This document shows, one piece after another, positions 34,739 through 43,918 of a stretch of DNA of 64,000 bases (within the stretch, counting starts at the first letter, position 1; every line of letters starts with the position of its first letter). The translations under genes were made by a program, and so were the position numbers. The notes under the pieces were generated by a model that saw only the letters and a list, made by a program, of their open reading frames with translations, was not told where the DNA came from and ran no database searches. The DNA comes from Roseateles oligotrophus (GTDB lineage Bacteria > Pseudomonadota > Gammaproteobacteria > Burkholderiales > Burkholderiaceae_C), in assembly GCF_014204525.1 (NCBI RefSeq), contig NZ_JACHLP010000011.1, positions 62,001 to 126,000 of the forward strand. Reading direction: 5' to 3'.

Positions 34739-35122
34739 ATGGCCTCCCCCTGCACCCGCCGCGTCCGCTCCCATACCTACGGCCTCATCCCTGTCTTGCT
34801 GACGCTAGCAGCCTGCTCCTCCACCATCAAGCAAGAAGGCCTGGAACAAAGAGCCGCCATGGCCACCGGCCACCCGGTGGGCAGCTTCACCATCACCGAC
34901 AAGGTGGAAGCCGGCGGCGGCCGCATCGAGTTCAATGTCAAGGCCAGGGACGGCGCCAACTTCCAGTGCTATATGTACTCCGCCACCGCCTTCCAGAAAG
35001 CCATGTCCTTTGGTCAAACTCCGCACTCCGACGCCATCTGCACCCAGATGGGCAAGGGCAGCGGCGCCAGCCCGGCCGCCCCCAGCTGCAATGCCTTGCT
35101 CAAGGCCGCAGGCAAATGCTGA
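34739..35122 (+). CDS. Small lipoprotein of unknown function
   Basis: A 127-residue protein with a lipoprotein signal. It has Arg/His-rich residues 6-13, a hydrophobic core GLIPVLLTLAA and lipobox L23-A24-A25-C26. After the Cys come Ser-Ser, compatible with outer-membrane sorting. The mature part has five further Cys-containing or Gly-rich stretches (FQCYMYSATAFQKAM, AICTQMGKG, SCNALLKAAGKC). No family is recognised. It sits between the regulator and pth, at the right edge of the accessory block. Confidence 0.65.
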   Translation: MASPCTRRVRSHTYGLIPVLLTLAACSSTIKQEGLEQRAAMATGHPVGSFTITDKVEAGGGRIEFNVKARDGANFQCYMYSATAFQKAMSFGQTPHSDAICTQMGKGSGASPAAPSCNALLKAAGKC

Positions 35123-35169
35123 AGCCTTGAAGCGGGGGGACCGGCTGCGCTGGCCCGATAATCCCGCCC

Positions 35170-35856
35170 ATGATTCGACTCTTTGTTGGCCTGGGCAACC
35201 CAGGCGCCGAATACGAGGACACCCGCCACAACGCCGGCTTCTGGTGGATTGATACCCTGGCCCGCAAGCTGGGTGCCAGCCTGCAGCTGGAGCGCAGCTA
35301 CTACGGCCTGTGCGCGAGGGTGAACAATGCGCCGGGTGCGGCCGGGCCCATCTGGTTGCTGCAGCCCATGACCTATATGAATCTCTCGGGCAAATCGGTG
35401 GCCCCGCTGGCGCGCTTCTTCAAGATCGCACCCGAAGAAATCCTGGCCATCCACGACGAGCTGGACCTGCTGCCCGGCGAGATGAAGTTCAAGCAAGGCG
35501 GCGGCAACGGCGGCCACAACGGTCTCAAGGACATGCAGGCCCAGCTGGGCAGCGCCAATTTCTGGCGCCTGCGGCTGGGCATAGGCCACCCCGGCCATCG
35601 GGACGAAGTCTCAGGCTATGTGCTGCGCAAGCCGCCGCTGGCCGAGCGCCAGGCGCTGGAGGACTGCATCGCCAAGTCCATGGACGCGGTGGAGCTGATA
35701 CTAGGCGGCCAGATGGACAAGGCCCTGGCCAAGATCCACGCCAAGCCGCCCCGGCCCAAGCCCCCCAAACCGGCGCCCGCACTTGCGCAGCCGGGGCCCG
35801 CCGCCGCAGAATCGGCCCAGCCAGCCCTCATCACGGACCCCGGCCCAAAACCATGA
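35170..35856 (+). CDS. pth: Peptidyl-tRNA hydrolase
   Basis: A 228-residue esterase that releases peptides from tRNA dropped off the ribosome. It has [19 protein letters not shown] with the catalytic His (TRHNAG), [33 protein letters not shown] and [11 protein letters not shown] Pro/Ala-rich tail of about 35 residues ([17 protein letters not shown] onward) extends past the usual C-terminus near residue 193. Normally rplY is the upstream neighbour; here rplY lies 11 kb away. Its stop overlaps the next start by 4 nt. Confidence 0.96.
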   Translation: MIRLFVGLGNPGAEYEDTRHNAGFWWIDTLARKLGASLQLERSYYGLCARVNNAPGAAGPIWLLQPMTYMNLSGKSVAPLARFFKIAPEEILAIHDELDLLPGEMKFKQGGGNGGHNGLKDMQAQLGSANFWRLRLGIGHPGHRDEVSGYVLRKPPLAERQALEDCIAKSMDAVELILGGQMDKALAKIHAKPPRPKPPKPAPALAQPGPAAAESAQPALITDPGPKP

Positions 35857-36353
35857 AACCCAGCCCCGCACCGGCGCTTGCAACGCTTACCCTGCTGCTG
35901 ATCGCAGGGCCAGGCATGCAGGCACCGGCGCAGGGGCAGACCCAGACGCAAAGCAGCAGCCTCTACCGCTGCGGGCCCGAGGGCCGCGATCTGCGCGACT
36001 CGCCCTGCCCCAATGACAAGAGCAGCCCGCCGAGCCAGCTGCAGTACACACAACCCAGCGCCGCGCAAACCGCGGCCGCCCAGGCCCAGACGGCAAGGGA
36101 CGCCAAGCTGGCCCAGCAAATGGCACAGGAGCGCCGCCAGCAAGAGGCACGCGATCTACAAGCCAACGGGCGGGCCGCCCATATCGATGGGCGCAAGGGC
36201 ATGGCCCAGGGCGACGCGGACGCGCCCCAGCCCAAGTCCACGATCGGCCAGCCCAGCAAGCAGCGTAAAGCGCCCACGGCGGCCAAGAAGCACAAGAGCC
36301 CGCCCAAGCACAAGGCGGCCGGCGCAAACGGCGGCGGCAGCGGCGGCGGCTAG
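35853..36353 (+). CDS. Exported basic protein with DUF4124-like N-terminus
   Basis: A 166-residue protein. A signal peptide (about 1-30, [18 protein letters not shown]) is followed by a short module [18 protein letters not shown], whose two Cys and layout resemble DUF4124 domains of betaproteobacteria. A long Gln/Ala/Arg helix follows, then a Lys/Pro-rich tail ending GGGSGGG. Function is unknown. Translation is coupled to pth by a 4-nt overlap, but this is common next to housekeeping genes and need not imply a shared role. Confidence 0.7.
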   Translation: MKPSPAPALATLTLLLIAGPGMQAPAQGQTQTQSSSLYRCGPEGRDLRDSPCPNDKSSPPSQLQYTQPSAAQTAAAQAQTARDAKLAQQMAQERRQQEARDLQANGRAAHIDGRKGMAQGDADAPQPKSTIGQPSKQRKAPTAAKKHKSPPKHKAAGANGGGSGGG

Positions 36354-36363
36354 AATCCACAGC

Positions 36364-36580
36364 TGTTGGTGCTCGTGCAGGCATTCATGCCTGCGCAGTT
36401 AAACGGGAATCAGGAAGGCGCGCTGCCACGCATGCAAGCCCAACCTGAGCTGTCCCCGCAACGGTAAGTGAACGAGGCAGTGCTGCCTCAAGCCCAGGAC
36501 CCCGTCCACTGGCAGCCCGCGCAAAACGGGTGTTGGGAAGGACTCTGCGGTGTGGTTCACCAGCCCGGATACCGGCCAAC
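36364..36580 (+). ncRNA. Adenosylcobalamin riboswitch
   Basis: A B12-element leader upstream of btuB. It has TTAAACGGGAATCAGG (about 36399), GAGCTGTCCCCGCAACGGTA (36453-36472), CCACTGGCAGCCC with GGGTGTTGGGAAGG, and the B12-box-like AGCCCGGATACCGGCC ending at 36577. The first helix includes GTGCAGGCATTCATGCCTGCGC. The family binds AdoCbl and represses downstream genes, here btuB and probably the cob genes behind it. Confidence 0.95.
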
Positions 36581-36586
36581 AAGGTG

Positions 36587-36619
36587 ATGCCCCCTCGCGG
36601 TCCTCAGGCGAGTCGGCAT
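36587..36619 (+). promoter_or_regulatory. Expression-platform hairpin of the riboswitch
   Basis: ATGCC (36587-36591) pairs with GGCAT (36615-36619) and encloses CTCGC/GCGAG. It lies between the aptamer and the btuB start (36685). There is no T-run, so control is more likely at translation or by Rho than by intrinsic termination. Confidence 0.5.
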
Positions 36620-36684
36620 TGATATCGGTGCGCACAGCGGGTGAGCTGGGTGCCTGAGTCCTCCCTTCTCAACTCTCCATCGTC

Positions 36685-38583
36685 ATGAATCCAAACGCCC
36701 TGCGCCCGCCCGTCCTGGCCGCGCTCTCCCTGCTCGCTGCCCTGTCCGCCCAGGCGCAAAACAATGCGCCCGCCAGGCTGGACGCGGTGACCGTCACCGC
36801 CACCCGCAGCGCCAGCCCACTCAAGGCTGCCCTGGCCGATGTGACCGTGCTGGAGCGCGCCGACATCGAGCGCCTGGGCTATGGCGGCCTGCCCGATCTG
36901 CTGCGCACCCAGGCCGGCTTCGAGATCACCCGCAACGGCAACCCCGGCAGCACCACCTCGGTCTTTCTGCGCGGCGCCAGCAGCCAGCACACCGTCCTGC
37001 TGATCGACGGCGTGCGCATGGACAAGCAAAGCGGCTCCGGCGGCGCCAGCTGGGAGAACCTGCCCCTGGCCCAGATCGAGCGCATCGAAGTGCTGCGCGG
37101 CGCGGCCAGCGCCCTCTACGGCTCGGACGCCGTGGCCGGCGTGGTGCAGGTCTTCACCCGCAAGGCCCAGCCCGGCATGCAGCTGGATGTGGGCGCCGGC
37201 CTGGGCAGCCTGGGCCGCTTCAAGGCCGACACCAGCTTGCGCGGCAGCGCCGCCGGTTTCGACTACAGCCTGGGCCTGGCCACCGAGGTCGCCGAGGGCT
37301 TCAACGCCCGCCCCTTGAGCGCCCCCGTGCCCGGCTACGAGCCCGACCGCGACGGCTGGCGCAGCCAGAGCGCCAATGCCCGCCTGGGCTGGCAGCCCAC
37401 AGCAAGCCAGCGCCTCGAAGTGCAGGCCCTGAGCAGCCGGACCGACAGCCAGTACGACGCCTCGGCCCGCCCCAAGCCCGGCGTCGATGACCGCAATCTG
37501 AACGAGAACAAGCTGCTGCGTGCCCTCTGGCGCGCCGACTGGACGGCCGACTGGCAGACCGAGATCAGCGCCAGCCAGTCGCGCGACCGCTACGAAACCC
37601 GGCCCTCGGCCTATCTGACCGAGACCCAGCTGCGCTCCCTGAGCCTGCAAAGCAATCTCAAGGTCGGCCCCGGCAAGCTGGTCGCCATCCTGGAGCGGCG
37701 CGAGGACGAATTGCTCAACAGCGGCCTGCGCGCCAGCAGCGCGGGCCAGGCCCAGCGCCAGCAAGACGGCCTGGCCCTGGGCTATCTGCTGAGTCTGGGT
37801 GCGCTGGACGCCCAGCTCAATCTGCGCCACGACCGCGACAGCAAGTTCGGTGGCATCGACACCGGCACCGTGGCGGCCGGCTACCGCTTCAGCCCGCAAT
37901 GGCGGGTCTGGGCCTCGGCCGGCAATGCCTTCCGTGCGCCCACGCTGTACCAGAGCTTCAGCGAGTACGGCCCCAAGGACGGCGGCAAGGCCTTGGACCC
38001 CGAGCGCAGCCGCAATCTTGAGACCGGGCTGAGCTTCAACAGCGGCGCCCACGAGCTGGGCCTGAGCGTCTATCGCAACGAGGTGCGTGACCTGATCGAC
38101 TGGAGCGGCGCCTTCCTCGGCAACTGCCCACCCCAGGCCGTGCCCCAGCCCTGGGACGGCTGCTACGGCAACCTCAGCAGCGTGCGTCTCTCCGGCGCCA
38201 GCCTGAAGGGCGCCACCGAGCTGCTAGGCCTCAAGCTGAGCGGCTCGCTGGACTTCCAAGACAGCAAGGACCTGAGCACCGGCAAGCAGCTGGACCGCCG
38301 CGCCAAGCGGATCGGCCGCCTGCGCGCCGACAAGAGCCTGGGCGCCTGGAGCCTGGGCGCGCAAGCCCTGGCCAGCAGCGAGCGCAGCGACCGCTACGGT
38401 CCCAAGCCCGTGCTGCCCGGCTACGCCGTGCTGGACCTGGATGTGGGCTACGCGCTCAGCAAGAGCACCCGCCTGCAAGTCAATCTGGACAATGCGCTGA
38501 ACCGCGAGTACCAGACCGCCGGCGGCTACGCCCAGGCCCCGCGCAGCATCTTCTTCAGCCTGCGCTACAACACAGGCAACTGA
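36685..38583 (+). CDS. btuB: TonB-dependent vitamin B12 receptor BtuB
   Basis: A 632-residue outer-membrane receptor. It has a signal peptide (about 1-25, LLAALSAQAQ), TonB box LDAVTVTATR, and a plug domain (about 45-160; GLPDLLRTQAGFEITRNG, SVFLRGASSQHTVLLIDGVR, VLRGAASALYGSDAVAGVVQ). The barrel ends ..IFFSLRYNTGN. BtuB assignment rests on size, the AdoCbl riboswitch directly upstream, and btuF/C/D just downstream. It starts the cobalamin transcript; cobU begins 1 nt after its stop. Confidence 0.93.
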   Translation: MNPNALRPPVLAALSLLAALSAQAQNNAPARLDAVTVTATRSASPLKAALADVTVLERADIERLGYGGLPDLLRTQAGFEITRNGNPGSTTSVFLRGASSQHTVLLIDGVRMDKQSGSGGASWENLPLAQIERIEVLRGAASALYGSDAVAGVVQVFTRKAQPGMQLDVGAGLGSLGRFKADTSLRGSAAGFDYSLGLATEVAEGFNARPLSAPVPGYEPDRDGWRSQSANARLGWQPTASQRLEVQALSSRTDSQYDASARPKPGVDDRNLNENKLLRALWRADWTADWQTEISASQSRDRYETRPSAYLTETQLRSLSLQSNLKVGPGKLVAILERREDELLNSGLRASSAGQAQRQQDGLALGYLLSLGALDAQLNLRHDRDSKFGGIDTGTVAAGYRFSPQWRVWASAGNAFRAPTLYQSFSEYGPKDGGKALDPERSRNLETGLSFNSGAHELGLSVYRNEVRDLIDWSGAFLGNCPPQAVPQPWDGCYGNLSSVRLSGASLKGATELLGLKLSGSLDFQDSKDLSTGKQLDRRAKRIGRLRADKSLGAWSLGAQALASSERSDRYGPKPVLPGYAVLDLDVGYALSKSTRLQVNLDNALNREYQTAGGYAQAPRSIFFSLRYNTGN

Positions 38584-38584
38584 G

Positions 38585-39145
38585 GTGACAGTCCAGCACC
38601 AACTCATCGTCGGCGGCCAGCGCAGCGGCAAGTCGCGCCACGCCGAACAGCTGGCCGGCGACTGGCTGGCCGCTGCAGCCGGCCGCAGCGTGTTGGTGCT
38701 GGCCACGGCGCAAGCCTTTGACACCGAGATGCGCGCGCGCATCCAGCGCCACCAGGCCGACAGACCGGCCGGCTTCGCCACACTGGAAGAGCCGCTGCAT
38801 CTCGCGGCGGCGCTGTGTGCTAACGCTGATCCTCAGCGCCTCATCCTGGTGGACTGCCTGACCCTGTGGCTGACCAACTGGTTGATGCCCATGGACGAGC
38901 GCCCCGATCTGCCCGCCTGGGAGGCCGAGCTGCAAGCCCTGCTGGCCGCCCTGCCCACGCTGCCCGGCCGCATCGTCTTCGTCTCCAACGAGGTGGGCTG
39001 GGGCGTCTCGCCCATGAGCCGCGAGGCGCGCTTTTATGTGGACGAGCTGGGCCGGCTGAACCAGGCGGTGGCGGCTCGCTGTCAAGACCTGACCCTGATG
39101 GTGGCCGGCCAGGCCTGGACGCGGCCGGTACACCAGCCAAGCTAA
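38585..39145 (+). CDS. cobU: Adenosylcobinamide kinase / adenosylcobinamide-phosphate guanylyltransferase
   Basis: A 186-residue bifunctional enzyme (CobU/CobP) that phosphorylates adenosylcobinamide and then makes AdoCbi-GDP. It has the P-loop VGGQRSGKSRHAEQ, a conserved His near residue 59, VDCLTLWLTNWL, and VFVSNEVGWGVSP. Start is the GTG at 38585, one base after the btuB stop. It serves both salvage of imported cobinamide and the late de novo route. Confidence 0.94.
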   Translation: MTVQHQLIVGGQRSGKSRHAEQLAGDWLAAAAGRSVLVLATAQAFDTEMRARIQRHQADRPAGFATLEEPLHLAAALCANADPQRLILVDCLTLWLTNWLMPMDERPDLPAWEAELQALLAALPTLPGRIVFVSNEVGWGVSPMSREARFYVDELGRLNQAVAARCQDLTLMVAGQAWTRPVHQPS

Positions 39146-39150
39146 ATCCC

Positions 39151-40053
39151 ATGCAATACATCACCCGCCCCCTGCTGTCCCTGCTGCTGCCCCTGCTGCT
39201 GGCCCTGGCCAGCGGCCTGGGCCAGGCGCAGACCCGTGTTGAGATCAAGGACGACCTCGGCCAGACCACGCACTGGAGCCAGCCGCCCCTGCGCATCATC
39301 ACCCTGCTGCCCTCGCTGACCGAAACCGTCTGCGAGCTTGGCGCCTGCGACAGGCTGGTCGGCGTGGACCGTTATTCCAACCACCCGGCCGCGGTCAACA
39401 AGCTGCCCAAGCTGGGCGGCCTGGACGATACCCAGGTCGAGACCATCGTTGCGCTCAAGCCCGATGTGGTGCTGCTGGCGCCCTCCTCGCGCGTCACCGA
39501 GCGCCTGCGCAGCCTGGGCCTGACCGTCATCACGCTGGAGGCCAAGTCCTACGCCGATGTGCAGCGGGTGCTGGCCAAGATCGGCGCCCTGCTGCAGGTC
39601 AAGGACGCGCAGGCCGTCTGGCGCCGCATCGACGCCCTGGTCAGCGCCGCCGCCCAAAGCCTGCCCGCCCAGGCACGCGGCAGCCTGGTCTATTACGAGG
39701 TCGACCGCTCGCCCTATGCCGCCGGCCCGGTCTCCTTCATGGGTGAGACCATGGCCCGCCTGGGCCTGCGCAACATCATCAAGCCCGAGATGGGCCCCTT
39801 TCCCAAGATCAGCCCCGAGTACGTGGTGCGCGCCAATCCGCAGCTGATCATGATAGGCAAGCGCAATGCCGACGGCCTGTTCCAGCGCCCCGGCTGGGAG
39901 CGCATCCCCGCCATCCTTGACAAGCGCGTCTGCGTCTTCGATGCCTTGCAAAGCGATGTGCTGGCCCGCCCCGGCCCGCGCATGGGCGAGGCCGCGCAAA
40001 TCATGGCGCAATGCCTGCGCCAGCATTACGGCCAGCAACACGCCAAGCCATGA
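39151..40053 (+). CDS. btuF: Cobalamin ABC transporter substrate-binding protein BtuF-like
   Basis: A 300-residue periplasmic protein with a strongly hydrophobic signal (LLSLLLPLLLALASGLGQAQ). It has a class III binding fold: RIITLLPSLTETVCELGACD, LVGVDRYSNHPAAV, PDVVLLAPSS, and GPFPKISPEYVVRANPQLI. Sits directly before the btuC permease with a 4-nt overlap, which supports cobalamin/cobinamide as ligand. An earlier in-frame ATG would overlap cobU heavily and lack a signal peptide. Confidence 0.9.
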   Translation: MQYITRPLLSLLLPLLLALASGLGQAQTRVEIKDDLGQTTHWSQPPLRIITLLPSLTETVCELGACDRLVGVDRYSNHPAAVNKLPKLGGLDDTQVETIVALKPDVVLLAPSSRVTERLRSLGLTVITLEAKSYADVQRVLAKIGALLQVKDAQAVWRRIDALVSAAAQSLPAQARGSLVYYEVDRSPYAAGPVSFMGETMARLGLRNIIKPEMGPFPKISPEYVVRANPQLIMIGKRNADGLFQRPGWERIPAILDKRVCVFDALQSDVLARPGPRMGEAAQIMAQCLRQHYGQQHAKP

Positions 40054-41063
40054 GCGGCAAGGCCCCCGCACGCTCCTGGTCGGCCTGGCCCCTGCTGGCC
40101 GGCCTGCTGCTGGCCAGCGGCCTGGCCCTGGCCATGGGCGTGGCCGTGGGCAGCACCGGCTTTGCGCTGGACTGGTCGGCCGCCGACCCCATGCAGGCGC
40201 AAATCCTCTGGCAGATCCGCCTGCCGCGCTCGGCCGGCGCCTGGCTGGCCGGCGCCCTGCTGGGCCTGGCCGGGGCCATCACCCAGGGCCTGTTCCGCAA
40301 CCCCCTGGCCGACCCCTATCTGCTGGGCAGCGCCGCCGGCGCGCGCTTAGGCGTAGCGCTGAGCCTGGCCGTTCTGGGCGGCACGCCCATGGGCATGCAG
40401 TGGCTGGAACGCCTGGGCCTGACCGGCGCCGCCTTTCTCGGCACCCTGGCCGGCGTCAGCCTGGCCCTGACCATGGCCAAGGGCGTGGAGCACAGCTTGC
40501 GCCTGCTGCTGGCCGGCGTGGTGGTGGGCGTGGTGCTGGGCGCCATCACCGACTTGATCACCCTGGCCCAGCCCGACACCCTGCGCACCATGCAGGCCTT
40601 TGTGCTGGGAACCACCAGCTTTCTGGGCTGGCCCAGCATCGTCTTGATGGGCGGCGTGCTGCTGCTCAGCCTGGCCGTGGCCCTGGGCGCCAGCGAGGCG
40701 CTCGATGCCCTGACCCTGGGCGAGGCCACGGCCCAGTCGCTGGGCGTGCGCTTGGGCGCGGTGCGCCTGCTGCTGATCTGCGCCTTCGCCCTGGCCACCG
40801 GCACCGCCGTGGCCCAGACCGGCATGATCGCCTTCGTCGGCCTGGTGGCACCGCATCTGGTGCGCAATCTCTGCCGGGGCTCGCACCGCCAATTGCTGCT
40901 GCTCTCGGCCTGCGCCGGCGGCCTGCTGCTGCTGGCGGCCGACATCCTCTCGCGCTGGCTGATGGCGCCGCAGGAGCTGCCGGTGGGCGTGATCACCGCC
41001 ATCCTGGGCGGTGGCTATCTGCTGCGCCTGATGCACAAGCGCAGATACGGAGGCCGCGCATGA
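40050..41063 (+). CDS. btuC: Cobalamin ABC transporter permease BtuC (FecCD family)
   Basis: A 337-residue inner-membrane protein with about ten hydrophobic helices. Family signatures are ILWQIRLPRSAGAWLAGALL, LAGAITQGLFRNPLADPYLLG and GMIAFVGLVAPHLVRNLCRG, followed by DILSRWLMAPQELPVGVITA. It dimerises with two BtuD subunits. Overlaps btuF and btuD by 4 nt each. Confidence 0.94.
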   Translation: MSGKAPARSWSAWPLLAGLLLASGLALAMGVAVGSTGFALDWSAADPMQAQILWQIRLPRSAGAWLAGALLGLAGAITQGLFRNPLADPYLLGSAAGARLGVALSLAVLGGTPMGMQWLERLGLTGAAFLGTLAGVSLALTMAKGVEHSLRLLLAGVVVGVVLGAITDLITLAQPDTLRTMQAFVLGTTSFLGWPSIVLMGGVLLLSLAVALGASEALDALTLGEATAQSLGVRLGAVRLLLICAFALATGTAVAQTGMIAFVGLVAPHLVRNLCRGSHRQLLLLSACAGGLLLLAADILSRWLMAPQELPVGVITAILGGGYLLRLMHKRRYGGRA

Positions 41064-41893
41064 GCAAGAACAAGCAGCCCGCCTTGGCCTGCCAGGACCT
41101 CAGCGCCAGCCTGCAAGGCCAGCCGGTGCTGCACCGGCTCACACTGGCGCTGCCACCCGGCCGCTGGACCGCCATCGTCGGCCCCAATGGCGCCGGCAAG
41201 TCCACGCTGCTGCGCGCCCTGGCCGGCCTGATTCCCAGCCTCGGCAGCATCGAGCTGCTGGGCCGCCCCCTGGCCGACTGGCCGCGCAAGGCGCGCGCCC
41301 GCGAGCTGGCCTGGCTGGGCCAGAACGAAAGCAGCGGCGACGAGCTGAGCGCCGAGGACGTGGTCATGCTGGGCCGCCTGCCGCACCGCGCCTGGCTGGC
41401 GCCGCCAAACAGCGCCGACCGGGCCGCCGTGCAGCAGGCCATGGCCCAGACCCAGAGCTGGGACTGGCGCCAGCGCCCGCTGGGCCAGCTCTCCGGCGGC
41501 GAGCGCCAGCGCGTGCTGCTGGCCCGCGCCCTGGCGGTGCAGGCCAAGGTCTTGCTGATGGACGAACCGCTGGCCCATCTGGACCCACCGCACCAGGCCG
41601 ATTGGCTGCAGCTGGTGCGCGGCCTGGCCGACGCCGGCGTGGCCGTGGTCAGCGTGCTGCACGAGCTGAACATGGCTTTGCAGGCCGACGGACTGCTCAT
41701 CATGCAGGCCGGCCGCCTGCTCTGCCACGGCGCCCCCGGCGAGGCCGAGACCCGCCGCAGCCTGCAACAAGTCTTCGACGGACGCCTGCATCTGCTGCAG
41801 GTGCAGGGCCAGTGGCTGGCCTTGCCGACGACAGCAGAGCCGCCAATCTGCAACGTTAGCAATGTCCTACCCCTCAAACAAAAAAACGATTGA
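41060..41893 (+). CDS. btuD: Cobalamin ABC transporter ATPase BtuD
   Basis: A 277-residue ABC ATPase. It has Walker A GPNGAGKSTLLRALAG, a Q-loop in WLGQNESSG, signature LSGGERQRVLLARAL, Walker B VLLMDEPLAHLDPP and H-loop VVSVLHELNMA. It completes the BtuFCD importer. The last 25 residues are unconserved and overlap a possible early cobB start at 41862. Confidence 0.93.
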   Translation: MSKNKQPALACQDLSASLQGQPVLHRLTLALPPGRWTAIVGPNGAGKSTLLRALAGLIPSLGSIELLGRPLADWPRKARARELAWLGQNESSGDELSAEDVVMLGRLPHRAWLAPPNSADRAAVQQAMAQTQSWDWRQRPLGQLSGGERQRVLLARALAVQAKVLLMDEPLAHLDPPHQADWLQLVRGLADAGVAVVSVLHELNMALQADGLLIMQAGRLLCHGAPGEAETRRSLQQVFDGRLHLLQVQGQWLALPTTAEPPICNVSNVLPLKQKND

Positions 41894-41915
41894 AGCGCTT
41901 CATCAATCAAGCACC

Positions 41916-43256
41916 ATGCCGCTGAACACCGCCTCCACCCTCTGCCCCGCCGTGCTGATCAGCGCGCCCTCCTCGGGCTCGGGCAAGACCAGCGTCACCG
42001 CGGCCATCGCCCGCTGGCATCGCCATCAAGGCCAGCGCGTGCGCGTGTTCAAGACCGGGCCCGACTACCTCGACCCCATGGTGCTGGAGCGTGCCAGCGG
42101 CCACCCGGTCTACCAGCTGGACCTGTTCATGGGCGGCCTGGCCCATTGCCGCGCCCTGCTGGCCGCGGCCGCTGCCGAGGCCGACCTGATCCTGGTCGAA
42201 GGCGTGATGGGCTTGTTCGACGGCCAGCCCAGCAGCGCCGACCTGGCCGCCGCCTTCGGCCTGCCGGTGCTGGCCGTGATCGACGCCGCCAGCATGGCCC
42301 AGACCTTTGCCGCCATCGCCACCGGCCTGCAGCGCTACCGCAGCGACATCACGCTCTGCGGCGTGGTGGCCAACCGCATCGGCAGCCCCGGCCACGGCCA
42401 GATGGTGGCCCAAGGCCTGCCGGCCGATCTGCCCCTGGCCGCCGCCCTGCCGCGCCGACCCGAGCTGAGCCTGCCCGAGCGCCATCTGGGCCTGGTCCAG
42501 GCCATGGAACTGCCCGAGCTGGACGGCCAGTTGGACGCCTGGGCCCAGGCCTGGGGCGAGGCCTTGCGGCCCGAATTCGAATGGCCGCGGGTGCGCTTAG
42601 CTCTGAGCGAGCCGCTCTGGCCCGCGGGCGAGCTGCCGCCGCAAGCCCTGGCCGGCCTGCGCATCGCCGTCGCCCAGGACGCCTGCTTCTCCTTCATCTA
42701 CACGGCCAATCTGGACTGCTTGCGCGCGCTCGGGGCCGAGGTGCTCAGCTTCTCGCCGCTGCAGGGTCAGGTCTTGCCCGAATGCGATGCGCTCTGGCTG
42801 CCCGGCGGCTACCCCGAGCTGCACGCGCCGGCCCTGGCCGCCCACCCCAGCTTCTTCGCCTCGCTGCGCGCGCATCTGGCGAGCAACAAGCCCCTGCTGG
42901 CCGAATGCGGCGGCATGCTCTGCCTGCTGGACAGCCTGGCCGATGCCCAGGCTCAGGTTCACCCCATGGCCGGCCTGATGCCCGGCCAGGCACGCATGCA
43001 AAAGCGCCTGGCCGCCCTGGGCTTGCAGGCCCTGGACTGGCCCGAGGGCCCGCTGCGCGGCCACAGCTTCCATCACTCGACGATGGAAACCCCGCTGCAG
43101 CCCCAGGCCCTGGCCAGCAATCCCAATGCCAAGACCGGCAGCCGCGCGGCCGAGCCGCTCTACATCCAGGGCTCGCTACGTGCCACTTATGTGCACCATT
43201 ACTTCCCCTCCAACCCGGTGGCCGTGGCGCGCTTTTTTTCCGGCCGGTCGCAATGA
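41916..43256 (+). CDS. cobB: Cobyrinic acid a,c-diamide synthase
   Basis: A 446-residue glutamine amidotransferase that amidates the a and c side chains of (hydrogeno)cobyrinate. The ATP-binding N-terminal part has LISAPSSGSGKTSVTAAIA, FKTGPDYLDPMV and LVEGVMGLFDG. The C-terminal GATase domain has the catalytic Cys in LLAECGGMLCLLD and His in ATYVHHYFPS. The start is taken at 41916; an in-frame ATG at 41862 overlaps btuD and would add 18 residues. Stop overlaps bluB by 4 nt. Confidence 0.93.
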   Translation: MPLNTASTLCPAVLISAPSSGSGKTSVTAAIARWHRHQGQRVRVFKTGPDYLDPMVLERASGHPVYQLDLFMGGLAHCRALLAAAAAEADLILVEGVMGLFDGQPSSADLAAAFGLPVLAVIDAASMAQTFAAIATGLQRYRSDITLCGVVANRIGSPGHGQMVAQGLPADLPLAAALPRRPELSLPERHLGLVQAMELPELDGQLDAWAQAWGEALRPEFEWPRVRLALSEPLWPAGELPPQALAGLRIAVAQDACFSFIYTANLDCLRALGAEVLSFSPLQGQVLPECDALWLPGGYPELHAPALAAHPSFFASLRAHLASNKPLLAECGGMLCLLDSLADAQAQVHPMAGLMPGQARMQKRLAALGLQALDWPEGPLRGHSFHHSTMETPLQPQALASNPNAKTGSRAAEPLYIQGSLRATYVHHYFPSNPVAVARFFSGRSQ

Positions 43257-43915
43257 GCCTGGACGCCCAGCACCAGTTCAGCGCCGCCGAGCGCGACACC
43301 ATCTACGCCAATATCGCGCTGCGCCGCGACATCCGCCACTTCGTGCCCGGCGGCCGGGTCGAGGAGGCGCAGCTGCAACGCATGCTTAACGCCGCCCACC
43401 AGGCGCCCTCGGTCGGCCTGATGCAGCCCTGGCGCTTTATGCGCTTGCGCAACACGCAGCGCCGTGCGCAGATCCAGGCCCTGGTCGAGCTGGAACGCCA
43501 GCGCACGGCCGCCGCCCTCGACGCGCGCGCGGCGGAGTTTCTGCGCCTCAAGGTCGAGGGCATTGCCGACTGCGCCGAGCTGCTGCTGGTCAGCTTGGCC
43601 GCCGACGACGGCACGGTGTTCGGCCGCCGCAGCATGCCGCGCGAGATGGCGCTGTGTTCGGCCGCCTGCGCGGTGCAAAACCTCTGGCTGGCGGCGCGGG
43701 CCGAAAACTTGGGGCTGGGCTGGGTCTCGATGTTCGAACCCCAGGCCCTGGCCGAGCTGCTGCATTTGCCCGCCGGCTCCATGCCGCTAGGCCTGCTCTG
43801 CCTGGGGCCGGTCGCCACTTTTTACGAGCGTCCCATGCTGGATGAGCTGGGCTGGCGCCAAGCCCGCCCGCTCGCCGACATGCTGATGGACGAGCCCCCC
43901 TGCCAAGAGGACTGA
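43253..43915 (+). CDS. bluB: 5,6-dimethylbenzimidazole synthase BluB
   Basis: A 220-residue flavin destructase of the nitroreductase fold that converts FMNH2 and oxygen into DMB, the lower ligand of cobalamin. It has IALRRDIRHFVPGGRV, NAAHQAPSVGLMQPWRFM, ACAVQNLWLAARAENLGLGW and CLGPVATFYERPML, all BluB-like. With cobT, cobS and the ribazole phosphatase in the same run, the organism can make its own lower ligand aerobically. Confidence 0.94.
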   Translation: MSLDAQHQFSAAERDTIYANIALRRDIRHFVPGGRVEEAQLQRMLNAAHQAPSVGLMQPWRFMRLRNTQRRAQIQALVELERQRTAAALDARAAEFLRLKVEGIADCAELLLVSLAADDGTVFGRRSMPREMALCSAACAVQNLWLAARAENLGLGWVSMFEPQALAELLHLPAGSMPLGLLCLGPVATFYERPMLDELGWRQARPLADMLMDEPPCQED

Positions 43916-43918
43916 AGC

